Assembly: GCA_020060235.1 (NCBI GenBank)
Contig: JAGVAO010000061.1
Span: forward strand, 30,415 to 94,414
Length of the DNA: 64,000 nucleotides
Reading direction: 5' to 3'
DNA from: Anaerolineales bacterium
GTDB lineage: Bacteria > Chloroflexota > Anaerolineae > Anaerolineales > Villigracilaceae
The notes under the pieces are model-generated. The model did not search any database and was not told the DNA's origin. It saw only the letters and a list, made by a program, of their open reading frames with translations. Position 1 is the stretch's first letter. Every line of letters begins with the position of its first letter. The position numbers were made by a program, and so were the translations under genes. Below, one piece after another: positions 16,736 through 25,031 of this stretch.

Positions 16736-17425
16736 ATGCTCGAACAACTCAAAGAACAAGTCTTTCTCGCCAACCTGCAACTCCCTAAACACGGCCTGGT
16801 CACGTTCACCTGGGGCAACGTCTCAGGGATTGACCGGGCCAAGGGATTGGTGGTCATCAAACCTTCGGGCGTTTCTTATGAGACGATGAAAGCCGCCGAT
16901 ATGGTGGTGGTCGATTTGGCAAGCGGCAAGGTGGTGGAAGGTTCACTCAAGCCATCCTCCGATACCCCCACCCATCTCGAACTGTATAAAGCCTTCCCCA
17001 ACCTCGGCGGGATTGTGCATACCCATAGCCGCTGGGCGACCAGTTTTGCCCAGGCCGGGCGCGGAATCACGCCGCTTGGCACGACCCACGCCGATTATTT
17101 CTACGGCGAGATTCCCTGCACGCGCAAGATGACAACGGCTGAAATTCAGGGCGAATACGAAAAGGAAACCGGCGCGGTGATTATCGAGACCTTCCAGGAC
17201 AAAGACCCCGATGCCATTCCTGCGGTGCTGGTGTACAGTCACGGCCCGTTTGCCTGGGGCAAAAGCCCGGACGACGCCGTCCACAACGCGGTCGTGCTGG
17301 AGGAAGTCGCATTTATGAACTTCCACGCCCTGGCGCTCACGCCCGGCCTGCCACCGATGCAGCAGGAATTGCTCGATAAGCACTATTTGCGCAAGCATGG
17401 CAAAAATGCCTATTATGGACAGTAA
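16736..17425 (+). CDS. araD: L-ribulose-5-phosphate 4-epimerase
   Basis: 229 residues of the class II aldolase/AraD family. It converts L-ribulose 5-phosphate to D-xylulose 5-phosphate, linking arabinose to the pentose phosphate pathway. [20 protein letters not shown] places the zinc ligands at His95 and His97, the positions known in E. coli Ara[10 protein letters not shown] and IKPSGVSYE bind phosphate. [16 protein letters not shown] is characteristic of epimerases rather than fuculose aldolases. The ATG follows CCGGAGAACCC. araA lies 120 bases downstream. Confidence 0.95.
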   Translation: MLEQLKEQVFLANLQLPKHGLVTFTWGNVSGIDRAKGLVVIKPSGVSYETMKAADMVVVDLASGKVVEGSLKPSSDTPTHLELYKAFPNLGGIVHTHSRWATSFAQAGRGITPLGTTHADYFYGEIPCTRKMTTAEIQGEYEKETGAVIIETFQDKDPDAIPAVLVYSHGPFAWGKSPDDAVHNAVVLEEVAFMNFHALALTPGLPPMQQELLDKHYLRKHGKNAYYGQ

Positions 17426-17438
17426 TCCAAAAACCCGT

Positions 17439-17521
17439 ACACGGATTTACGGATAAACACGGATAGAGCATTAAAACTTTAAAAAATCCGTGTTCATCCG
17501 TGTAATCCGTCAAATCCGTGT
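17439..17521. repeat. CACGGAT-type inverted repeat between araD and araA
   Basis: ACACGGATTTACGGATAAACACGGAT on the left is answered by ATCCGTG units (TCCGTGTTCATCCGTGTAATCCG) on the right. It is an interrupted inverted repeat made of short direct repeats of (CA)CGGAT. It fills almost the whole spacer. Confidence 0.75.
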
Positions 17522-17545
17522 CCCAAAAGAAAAAGGAGACCCTCA

Positions 17546-19057
17546 ATGATTGACTTAACCCAATATGAAATCTGGTTTGTAACCGGCAGCCAACACCTGT
17601 ACGGCCCCAGGACGCTGGAACAGGTGGCCGCCAACTCGCGCGAAGTCGCAGCGGCGCTGGACGCATCGGCAGAAATGCCGGTCAACGTGGTTTTCAAACC
17701 GGTTGTTACCACACCGGAGGCTATCCGGGAATTGTGCCTGGCGGCCAACTCGGCCAAAAACTGCATCGGCCTCATCACCTGGATGCACACCTTCTCGCCC
17801 GCCAAGATGTGGATTTCCGGCCTGTCCCTGCTCAAAAAGCCGTTTGCCCACTTGCACACCCAGTACAACCGTGAAATCCCCTGGGCCGACATCGATATGG
17901 ACTTCATGAACCTGAACCAGGCCGCGCACGGCGACCGCGAGTTCGGATTCATCGGTTCGCGCCTGCGCCTCGAGCGCAAGGTCGTCGTCGGTCACTGGCA
18001 GGATGCCGAAGTCCAGCGCGAACTGGGCGTTTGGGCGCGGGCCGCCGCCGCCTGGGCCGACTGGCAGGGCGCAAAGGTCGCCCGCTTCGGCGATAACATG
18101 CGCGATGTGGCCGTCACCGAGGGCGATAAAGTCCAGGCCCAAATCCAGTTCGGGTATAGCGTCTACGGCTACGGCGTGGGCGACCTGGCCAACGCCGTCA
18201 ACGAAGCCTCCGAAACAGAAATCCAGCAGACGATGCAGGCCTATCTCGACGAGTACGAGGTTGCCCCGGTCCTACGTCCCGGCGGTGAGCGCAATACTTC
18301 CCTGCGGGAAGGCGCGCGCATCGAGGTCGGGATGCGCAACTTCCTGACGGCGGGCAACTTCAAGGCCTTCACCACCACCTTCGAAGATTTGCACGGGCTG
18401 GCGCAGCTGCCCGGCCTGGCCGTCCAGCGATTGATGCGCGACGGCTACGGATTCGGCGCGGAAGGCGACTGGAAAACCTCGGCCCTCGTCCGCGCGATGA
18501 AGGTCATGGCGTCCGGGCTGGAAGGCGGCGTCTCGTTCATGGAAGATTACACCTACCACTTCAGCGCGAGCGGGGACAAAGTTCTCGGCGCGCACATGCT
18601 CGAAATCTGCCAGTCGATTGCCAAATCCGGCGCGAAGCCCAAACTGGACATCCTGCCGCTCTCGATTGGCGGCAAAGCCGACCCGGTGCGTCTCATCTTC
18701 GACGCCAACACCGGCCCGGCCATCGGCGCGTCCATCATGGACATGGGCCAGCGCTTCCGCATGGTTGCCAACGTGGTCGATGTCGTCCCGACCGACGAAC
18801 CGCTGCCCAAACTGCCGGTCGCCCGCGCCCTGTGGCTGCCGCGCCCAAACCTGAAAACCGCCGCCGCTGCCTGGATTTTCGCCGGCGGCGCGCACCACAC
18901 CAGTTTCAGTTATGTCGTAACCGCCGAGCACCTGCGCGATTTTGCTTCGATGGCCGGAATTGAATTCCTGCTCATCGACGAGAAGACCGAAATCGAGGCA
19001 TTCAAGGACAAACTGCGCTGGAACGACCTGTATTTCCACTTCAGCAAAGGGCTATAG
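17546..19057 (+). CDS. araA: L-arabinose isomerase
   Basis: 503 residues, matching the usual length of about 500. It interconverts L-arabinose and L-ribulose in the cytoplasm using Mn2+. The start [12 protein letters not shown], the middle [10 protein letters not shown], and the late [10 protein letters not shown] and [12 protein letters not shown] are signature stretches; the conserved acidic and His metal ligands fall in the last two. The ATG follows AAAAAGGAGACC. It ends the catabolic run and is followed by a terminator. Together with the kinase and araD it makes a complete arabinose-to-xylulose-5-phosphate route. Confidence 0.96.
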   Translation: MIDLTQYEIWFVTGSQHLYGPRTLEQVAANSREVAAALDASAEMPVNVVFKPVVTTPEAIRELCLAANSAKNCIGLITWMHTFSPAKMWISGLSLLKKPFAHLHTQYNREIPWADIDMDFMNLNQAAHGDREFGFIGSRLRLERKVVVGHWQDAEVQRELGVWARAAAAWADWQGAKVARFGDNMRDVAVTEGDKVQAQIQFGYSVYGYGVGDLANAVNEASETEIQQTMQAYLDEYEVAPVLRPGGERNTSLREGARIEVGMRNFLTAGNFKAFTTTFEDLHGLAQLPGLAVQRLMRDGYGFGAEGDWKTSALVRAMKVMASGLEGGVSFMEDYTYHFSASGDKVLGAHMLEICQSIAKSGAKPKLDILPLSIGGKADPVRLIFDANTGPAIGASIMDMGQRFRMVANVVDVVPTDEPLPKLPVARALWLPRPNLKTAAAAWIFAGGAHHTSFSYVVTAEHLRDFASMAGIEFLLIDEKTEIEAFKDKLRWNDLYFHFSKGL

Positions 19058-19068
19058 TGAGCCTCACA

Positions 19069-19106
19069 AAAAGCGGGATGATGGCAATCGCCACCATCCC
19101 GCTTTT
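19069..19106. terminator. Terminator between araA and ssb
   Basis: AAAGCGGGATG pairs with CATCCCGCTTT, followed by TATTTTG on the plus strand and preceded by AAAA for the minus strand. It serves the convergent araA and ssb genes. Confidence 0.8.
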
Positions 19107-19119
19107 ATTTTGTAATTGC

Positions 19120-19500
19120 TCAGGCCTCATACTCCCCGGCGTCTTCATCCACTTCCATCACCGGTTCATCGGCAGGTTTGCGGTCGAGCATTTGCATTTG
19201 CAAGGCCACAACCTTGGTGAAGTATTTGGTTTCACCTTTTTCGTCATATTTATCGGTCTTCAATCGGCCCTCTATGTACACCAGAGAACCTTTGTGCAAG
19301 TACTTCTCGCAAATCTCGCCCAGCCCGCCCCAGGCCTCGATGTTGACCCATTCGGTATATTCCTTGGTCTCACCGGCGGTCTTCCAACGCTGGGTCACTG
19401 CCAGGCTAAAAGTTGTCACCTTCTTGCCCGTTGGCGTGTAGCGGCTCTCAGGGTCTTTACCCAGGTAGCCCATCAATTGAACGCGATTAAGTGCTGGCAT
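19120..19500 (-). CDS. ssb: Single-stranded DNA-binding protein
   Basis: 126 residues forming one OB fold: LNRVQLMGYLGKDPESRYTPTGKKVTTFSLAVTQRW, then WVNIEAWGGLGEICEKYLHKGSLVYIEGRL. It binds ssDNA during replication, repair and recombination. The C terminus is acidic (EVDEDAGEYEA) but lacks the common DDDIPF-type tip, so partner binding may differ. ATG 19500 is preceded by GGGAGGAAGCC; the longer ORF start has no support. The gene is not related by function to its sugar-gene neighbours. Confidence 0.92.
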   Translation of the reverse strand: MPALNRVQLMGYLGKDPESRYTPTGKKVTTFSLAVTQRWKTAGETKEYTEWVNIEAWGGLGEICEKYLHKGSLVYIEGRLKTDKYDEKGETKYFTKVVALQMQMLDRKPADEPVMEVDEDAGEYEA

Positions 19501-19655
19501 GGCTTCCTCCCGAACGAAAAAGAATTTGTACCCGTTTCGGGTAAAATCGTGCTTTTTCTCAGGGCAGGAACGCACAACTTTCACCCGCAGGCATTATATA
19601 AATAGTGTAGGGAGAAAGAAGAAAATGTCAAGCACTTTTTTTCACAACTCTTCCA

Positions 19656-20552
19656 CTATCCCAGTGCCAGGCGTTCCACCAACCCGGTCACCCCGGCCTC
19701 ATCGCAGGGACAGGACTCCACCCGGTGCAATTCCCAATGCTCGACATGGGTCAGGGAATCTCCCGGCGCAAGCAGGCTGACAGGCCCCAGGGTTTCCAAT
19801 TCAATGAATTGCTGGTTGCAATAACACTCGCTCGAACTGCCAAAATCATAATAATGGGCGCCGGGCCGGTATGCGGCGCGCTTGACAAACAAGACACCCT
19901 GGTTCCAATAAGCCAGCCAGCCGCGCGGATTTGGGAAGCCAACTTTGAAAGGCGATTTCAGGTTGGCAGAAAGCAAAATGTGCCGCCGCTCCCAGGCCAG
20001 GTTGGGGTCCGACATATCCGTATAGGGCCAAATCGCAAGGCTGCGATTTGGCAGCAGGCCGGTTTCCTCGTCCGCCTGCGGCAGGATGGCCATCCCCCCG
20101 GTCTTGAGTTGGGTAATCGCCCAGGGAGCGCACTCGACCGGCCACAATCCGCGGTTGGTCAGCGTATGGGTGACAACCAGGCGTGGTGCGCCCGCTTCCA
20201 ATTCGATTCGGATAATTTTCTCGATGCCCGTCTCAGTCTCAAGCGCTTGGCGTACGACAAGCCCCCCCGGCAGCGGCTCGATTTCGACCTGGGCATCATC
20301 CACCACATACGTGCGCGGCATATGCTCCGGCGCATGCCACAAGCGGTGCCCGCCAATAAAATGATAGAGCCTGCCATCGGGGCGCTCAGCCACCGCGTCA
20401 GGATGCTCGGCAAACAAATTCTCCCCGCCCTCGAAACGCAACGAAAGGATGCGCGGCCCGACAGAACAAGTCACCAGCAGTTCGACCTGCTCATTTGCCA
20501 GCCTGGCACAATCGTAGCCAGCATAGTTCACAAAATCGTGTTTTGCATTCAT
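19656..20552 (-). CDS. DUF4380-like / galactose-mutarotase-like protein
   Basis: 298 residues without signal peptide or membrane segment. CSVGPRILSLRFEGGENLF, HFIGGHRLWHAPEHMPRTY and WAITQLKTGGMAILPQ fit the galactose-mutarotase-like beta-sandwich proteins of the DUF4380 group. Function is not established; aldose epimerase-like sugar binding is the likely activity. It is divergent from the second LacI gene, and the shared spacer contains the cluster operator, so it probably belongs to the sugar regulon. The ATG follows GGAGGATT. Confidence 0.65.
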   Translation of the reverse strand: MNAKHDFVNYAGYDCARLANEQVELLVTCSVGPRILSLRFEGGENLFAEHPDAVAERPDGRLYHFIGGHRLWHAPEHMPRTYVVDDAQVEIEPLPGGLVVRQALETETGIEKIIRIELEAGAPRLVVTHTLTNRGLWPVECAPWAITQLKTGGMAILPQADEETGLLPNRSLAIWPYTDMSDPNLAWERRHILLSANLKSPFKVGFPNPRGWLAYWNQGVLFVKRAAYRPGAHYYDFGSSSECYCNQQFIELETLGPVSLLAPGDSLTHVEHWELHRVESCPCDEAGVTGLVERLALG

Positions 20553-20613
20553 AATCCTCCAAAAAAATTATTCCAGCCAGGTTTTTGAAAGCAACGCCGC
20601 CATATTCGCCACT

Positions 20614-20637
20614 GGTATCGTTGCCGTTATCGCTAAC
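20614..20637. promoter_or_regulatory. LacI-type operator upstream of lacI copy 2
   Basis: GGTATCGTTGCCGTTATCGCTAAC aligns with the reverse of the 12191 site (GTTATCGTTACCGTTATCGTTCAC) and with the tandem site at 6957. It lies about 20 bases upstream of the TATAAT at 20656-20661, covering the expected -35 region of the lacI gene. Confidence 0.7.
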
Positions 20638-20698
20638 GAAGTATTGTAACAAAGGTATAATAAAAATTACAAGACAAAACCGCCCCCAGGAATCGATT

Positions 20699-21721
20699 AT
20701 GGCGAAACAACACATCCACAAAGTGACAATCAAAGACGTTGCCCGCGTGTGCAACGTTTCAACCCAGACCATCTCACGGGTCATCAACAAACGGTCCGAC
20801 GTCTCCCCCGAAACCCGCCAACTGGTCGAAAAAGCCGTCGCCGAAATGGGCTACCGCCCCTCCGCCCTGGCGCGCAGCCTGGTGCAGCAGCGCAGTTACA
20901 CCCTGGGCGTCATCCTGGCCGGGCTGAAATATGTAGGTATTTCACAAACCCTGAACGGCATTAATGAACGCTGCGAATCCTCGCAATATGCCCTGTTCAT
21001 TAAAGAATTGCCGCGCTTCGATACGCCCGATATTGTGCCGGTCATCGAGGCGCTCATGGAACGGCATGTTGAAGGCATCATCTTCGCCGCGCCTGAAATC
21101 AACGAAAACGTAAAACTTGTCCAGTCACAACTGCCCTCCTTTTGCCCGCCCATCGTCTTCCTAAAAAGCAGCCCCAATCCCAACTACACCAGCATCACCG
21201 TCGATAACTACGGCGGCGCGCGCAAAGCCGTCGAACACCTGCTCGCCAGCGGCAGGAAACATATCGGCCTGGTCAGCGGCCCGCCAGAATCGCTCGAAGC
21301 CCGCCAGCGTAAACAAGGCTGGCAAGATGCGCTCAAAGACGCCAGCCTGCCCGCCAGCCCCGAAAAACAGGCAATCGGCAACTGGTCTTCGGCCAGCGGC
21401 GCATCGGCCTTCGCAGAACTCGTTCAAAAATACCCGGCCATGAACGCGGCCTTCATCAGCAACGACCAGATGGCCCTCGGCGCGCTGCACTACTGCCACG
21501 CCAACAGCACCCGCGTACCTGAAGACATCGCCATTGTCGGCTTTGACAACCTGGCCGAATCGGCTTACTTTCACCCCTCCCTGACCACCGTCATCAACCC
21601 CCTGCGCGAACTGGGCATCCTGGCAGTCGAAACCCTGCTGGCCCAAATCAACGGCGAGGCCCAGCCGGGGCGTGTCATTTCCCTGCCGACCGAATTGCTG
21701 GTACGCGCCAGCGCGCCCTGA
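20699..21721 (+). CDS. LacI-family transcriptional regulator, copy 2
   Basis: 340 residues, paralogous to the regulator at 11105. VTIKDVARVCNVSTQTISRVINKR is the DNA-binding helix-turn-helix, with the same residues in the recognition helix as copy 1. Effector-domain differences cluster after residue 215. The upstream sequence is also conserved between the two genes (AACAAAGGTATAATA followed by AATTACAAG), so promoter and gene were duplicated together. ATG 20699 is used, with CCAGGAA upstream; the ORF-track start at 20585 would run through the operator. It probably binds the same operators, perhaps with a different inducer. Confidence 0.9.
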   Translation: MAKQHIHKVTIKDVARVCNVSTQTISRVINKRSDVSPETRQLVEKAVAEMGYRPSALARSLVQQRSYTLGVILAGLKYVGISQTLNGINERCESSQYALFIKELPRFDTPDIVPVIEALMERHVEGIIFAAPEINENVKLVQSQLPSFCPPIVFLKSSPNPNYTSITVDNYGGARKAVEHLLASGRKHIGLVSGPPESLEARQRKQGWQDALKDASLPASPEKQAIGNWSSASGASAFAELVQKYPAMNAAFISNDQMALGALHYCHANSTRVPEDIAIVGFDNLAESAYFHPSLTTVINPLRELGILAVETLLAQINGEAQPGRVISLPTELLVRASAP

Positions 21722-21724
21722 CCG

Positions 21725-22762
21725 ATGCAAAAAAAACTTCTCTCCCTGCTGCGCCTGGGGATAGCGCTAAGCCTGCTCAGCGGCTGCGGCCTTTACCCCG
21801 CCTCCCGGCCTGATACTGCCCCGCAGCCTGCTCCCACAACGCCCTCCCCCGAAATTGCTCCCACTTCGACGCTTGGGCCTACATCCACGCCCGCCGCCAC
21901 GCCGACCAACACCCCGACAGCGACTCCAACCGAAATGCCCCGCCCACGCCGTGTGCTGATACTCAGCATCGACGGCCTGCGCCCCGACGCCATTTTTATG
22001 GCCCCCATGCCCAACCTGCTGGCGCTGATGGAATCTGGCGCTTATTCGCTCAACGCCCAGGCGGTTTTCCCCAGCGCAACCCTTCCCAACCACGCCTCCA
22101 TGCTCACCGGTCAATGCCCGGCCAAACACGGCGTTAATTGGAACGATTACATCCCCATGATGGGCTATGCCGAAGGTCAATCGCTCTTCAGCCTGGCAAA
22201 AGACGCCAAACTGCGCACCATTATGGTTGTGGGCAAAGAAAAACTGCGCCAGGTGACTCCCCCTGAGACGACAGACGTGTACCGCTACATTCCCGACCGC
22301 GACCTGGTCATCGCCGCCGAAATCATCCCCGAACTGCAAAAAGGCTTTGACCTGGCTTTCATCCACTTCCCGACCACCGACTGGATGGGGCATCTTTACG
22401 GCTGGCTTTCCCCAGAGCAATTCAGCGTCCTGCGCCGCGCCGACGAAGCCCTCGGCAATATCCTGGCCGCCCTTGAAGAATCCGGCCTGCGTAAAGACAC
22501 CCTGCTCATCATCTCAGCCGACCATGGCGGGCGTGAGCGCTCGCACGGTTCGCGCCACCCTGAAGAGATGACCATTCCGTGGGTCATTCATGGGCCGGGC
22601 ATTACGCCAGGACAGTTGGGTGTGTCCATTCACACCACCGACACCGCCGCCACCGCAGCCTGGGCGCTCAACCTGTCCATCCCGCCGGAGTGGGACGGCT
22701 ACCCCGCGCGCGAGGCCTTCGGTGCGCTGCCAGCCCCACGCACCGACCCGCGCTGTCCGTAG
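21725..22762 (+). CDS. Alkaline-phosphatase-superfamily phosphodiesterase, lipoprotein
   Basis: 345 residues. Signal peptide with lipobox SLLSGC (Cys21), then a Thr-Pro-rich linker (residues about 30-70), then a nucleotide pyrophosphatase/phosphodiesterase domain. LSIDGLRPDAI supplies the first metal-binding Asp, FPSATLPNHASMLTG the nucleophilic Thr, TDWMGHLYG and SADHGGRERSHGS further metal ligands. It therefore acts outside the membrane on phosphodiesters or phosphate monoesters; the substrate is unknown. The start is three bases after the lacI stop, so it may be co-transcribed with it. Confidence 0.85.
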   Translation: MQKKLLSLLRLGIALSLLSGCGLYPASRPDTAPQPAPTTPSPEIAPTSTLGPTSTPAATPTNTPTATPTEMPRPRRVLILSIDGLRPDAIFMAPMPNLLALMESGAYSLNAQAVFPSATLPNHASMLTGQCPAKHGVNWNDYIPMMGYAEGQSLFSLAKDAKLRTIMVVGKEKLRQVTPPETTDVYRYIPDRDLVIAAEIIPELQKGFDLAFIHFPTTDWMGHLYGWLSPEQFSVLRRADEALGNILAALEESGLRKDTLLIISADHGGRERSHGSRHPEEMTIPWVIHGPGITPGQLGVSIHTTDTAATAAWALNLSIPPEWDGYPAREAFGALPAPRTDPRCP

Positions 22763-22782
22763 AAAGAGCAGGATGAACTACC

Positions 22783-24222
22783 TCAACGGGCATCGACCAG
22801 GTATAACTCCAAAAAACCGACACGCTGGAGCCAGGTAAGGCTCTCCATATCGAAGAGATTCAATTCCAACCGCTTTTGGGCAATAACCTGCTCAACGGTC
22901 TGCTCATAGTAGGTTGATGTCAATATAAAGGCCCGCTGAAAATCTTCACGAATGTGCCAGGCTGAATCGTCCACGCCTTCACGGTGCAGGTAATACCAGA
23001 GCGTCGTATCGTTTGGATAGCCAGCCAAGACCATATCGCCAGGCTGGATTGCGCGCGCTATATCATGAGCGATGACTTCAACATTGCTTAATTTGTTCCA
23101 ACTGGCGGGGATTTCAGGAACGGAAACCAGGGCCATAAATGCCAGCAGGCCTATGGACAGGAAAACCAGCCCTTTACTGGCATTAAACTTCATCCCCTTG
23201 AGGAGCCAATCAGTCAACCCGAGCCAGCCTGAGGCAGCCCAGAGCATGCCCAGGGGCAACAGGAAAGAGAAGAAACGGTCAAAAATTTGCGGGTGGCGGA
23301 GAAGAACGTAAAGGGTAATCCACAACACAATCGGAACGGCAAAATGGAAACGGGCGCCAGCGTTCCGCGCCGAAAAGACCAGGGACAGCGCAATGCCGAG
23401 GATGAGCAAAAAGCCTAAGACTGGCAGCATTTCCCGATTCCAAAATTCCCAGATTTGAGAAAGTTGACGCAGGAGAATTTTTGAAAAATAAGCATCAGGC
23501 TCAACCGGCTGGATAAAACTGTTGGCAAATAATTTCCGCCAGCCGGTGACAAGCAATACCGGGGTATAGAATGCCAGGGTCAAGAGACCCGCCACAAAAC
23601 CAGAAGAAAGCCAATGCAAGTAAGGCGAAAATCTTCTCTCGCCGCGCATCCAGGTTTCGCCCAGGGCCCAGAGATAAATTCCGCCCGCAGGCAGGGCCAT
23701 GGTCGGCACCGAGAGGAATCCCAGCGCAATACTTATCGAAAGCCCAAGCCAATCATGCCACCTGCCCTTTTCGATTGCAGACCAGGCAAACAAGAAGCCA
23801 GACAGGGTGAACAGGCTCACCAGGCTATAGCCGCGCGCGCCAGTATCGTAATGAATAATTGCTGGCAAGCCGGCCACCAATGTAGCGGCAAGCAAAGCGA
23901 CATTGGTGTTGTACAAACGCCTGCCCAGCCCATAGACCAGGGGAATGGCCGCCAACCCGGTCAGGGCCGCGGGCAAGCGCAACATCCAGGGGTGATTGCC
24001 TAACAGGCCCGTGCTTATTTTGATAAGCAAAGTATTGAATATGTGGTTATTGGGCAGGCTGTAATCTGATAGTATCCCCCACCAGTCCTGCCGGACAAAG
24101 GCCATGTAGGTGTAGGCTTCATCGTAAGTAACCGGCAAATTCAGTTTTTCTACGCGTAAAACCGCCCCCAGGAAAATAATACTAATAAGCAGGCTGTTTT
24201 GTTCCAGAAACTTAAGTTTCAC
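22783..24222 (-). CDS. GT-C glycosyltransferase, family 39-like
   Basis: 479 residues with about ten membrane helices. PVTYDEAYTYM carries the acidic D-E motif in the first extracytoplasmic loop, typical of ArnT/PMT-type glycosyltransferases that use polyprenyl-phosphate sugars. GARGYSLVSLFTLSGFLF and ILRHP-like loops follow. The acceptor cannot be told. The start is GTG at 24222, overlapping the coaX stop by 11 bases; the two are probably co-transcribed. Codon use looks slightly more AT-rich than neighbours. Confidence 0.8.
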   Translation of the reverse strand: MKLKFLEQNSLLISIIFLGAVLRVEKLNLPVTYDEAYTYMAFVRQDWWGILSDYSLPNNHIFNTLLIKISTGLLGNHPWMLRLPAALTGLAAIPLVYGLGRRLYNTNVALLAATLVAGLPAIIHYDTGARGYSLVSLFTLSGFLFAWSAIEKGRWHDWLGLSISIALGFLSVPTMALPAGGIYLWALGETWMRGERRFSPYLHWLSSGFVAGLLTLAFYTPVLLVTGWRKLFANSFIQPVEPDAYFSKILLRQLSQIWEFWNREMLPVLGFLLILGIALSLVFSARNAGARFHFAVPIVLWITLYVLLRHPQIFDRFFSFLLPLGMLWAASGWLGLTDWLLKGMKFNASKGLVFLSIGLLAFMALVSVPEIPASWNKLSNVEVIAHDIARAIQPGDMVLAGYPNDTTLWYYLHREGVDDSAWHIREDFQRAFILTSTYYEQTVEQVIAQKRLELNLFDMESLTWLQRVGFLELYLVDAR

Positions 24223-24985
24223 GTTGGTTCATTTCCCAGATAATACGTAGGCCATCCAGCGTCAGCCAGGGGGCAATGTGGTCAATGACCTCGGTTTCGC
24301 GGGCGACAACTTCCGCCAGCCCGCCGGTGGCAATCACTTTCATCTGCGGCCCCAGTTCTGCCCGGAAGCGCGCCACCATGCCCTCGACCATGCTGACGTA
24401 CCCGAACAGCAACCCCGACTGCATGGCATGGACGGTGTTGCGCCCGATGACGCTCGGCGGGCGCTGCAAGTCGATGCGCGGCAATTTGGCCGCCCGCTGG
24501 AACAAAGCCTCGGCAGCCAGGTTGACCCCGGCGGTAATTGCCCCTCCCAGATAGTCGCCTTCGGCGGTGACAGCGTTGAAGGTAGTGGCTGTGCCAAAAT
24601 CGACCACGCAGGCCGGGCCGCCGTACAACTTCATCACCGCCGCCGCATCGCAGACGCGGTCCGCGCCAACCGCTTTGGGGTCTTCGTAACGAATGCGGAT
24701 GCCGGTCTTGACGCCCGCATCGACCACCAGCGGGTCAGTTTTCAAGTATTCGTTGCAGGCCCGTGTCACGCGCCCGGTCAGGTTGGGCACGACCGAGGCG
24801 GTGGCAATACCGGTCAGGTCGGCGGGTTTGTGTCCGGCATGGGTCAGCAGGCCAAGCAGTTGCAAGCCATATTCATCTGGCATACGGGCATGGTCTGTCG
24901 CCAGCCGCCAGTGCCAGGCCAGCGTTTCACCCTCGTATAAACCGATGGTCAGGTTGGTGTTGCCGATGTCGATGGTCAGTAGCAT
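24212..24985 (-). CDS. coaX: Type III pantothenate kinase
   Basis: 257 residues. LLTIDIGNTNLTIGLYEG is the N-terminal phosphate-binding strand of the ASKHA fold, DFGTATTFNAVTAEGDYLGGAITAGV the second motif, and ATGGLAEVV the third. The enzyme phosphorylates pantothenate in the first step of coenzyme A synthesis. ATG 24985 (preceded by AGAGGACG) gives the standard length. The longer ORF runs into the palindrome 24999-25026. It lies downstream of the methionine operon and overlaps the glycosyltransferase gene. Confidence 0.93.
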   Translation of the reverse strand: MLLTIDIGNTNLTIGLYEGETLAWHWRLATDHARMPDEYGLQLLGLLTHAGHKPADLTGIATASVVPNLTGRVTRACNEYLKTDPLVVDAGVKTGIRIRYEDPKAVGADRVCDAAAVMKLYGGPACVVDFGTATTFNAVTAEGDYLGGAITAGVNLAAEALFQRAAKLPRIDLQRPPSVIGRNTVHAMQSGLLFGYVSMVEGMVARFRAELGPQMKVIATGGLAEVVARETEVIDHIAPWLTLDGLRIIWEMNQRET

Positions 24986-24998
24986 AATGTCGTCCTCT

Positions 24999-25026
24999 GT
25001 AAGGGCGATTCGTGAATCGCCCCTAC
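24999..25026. repeat. Palindromic repeat, family A variant
   Basis: GTAAGGGCGATTC and GAATCGCCCCTAC pair with one mismatch around GT. The outer GTA(A/G)GGGCG...CGCCCCTAC is shared with the copies at 52, 54080 and 56243, while the centre differs. It fills the spacer between the MTHFR-fusion gene and coaX. Confidence 0.8.
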
Positions 25027-25031
25027 AATCA

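Noticed and set aside
17439-17521. Possible CRISPR-like array from repeated CACGGAT units
   Set aside because: The units are short, irregular, partly inverted, and there are no equal-length unique spacers or cas genes.
19057-19605. 182-aa plus-strand ORF after araA
   Set aside because: It lies opposite ssb, and its translation (FHHRFIGRFAVEHLH) matches no family.
24999-25026. Rho-independent terminator between the MTHFR fusion and coaX
   Set aside because: The stem is strong but no T-tract follows, and its ends match the dispersed family A repeats, so it is listed as a repeat.
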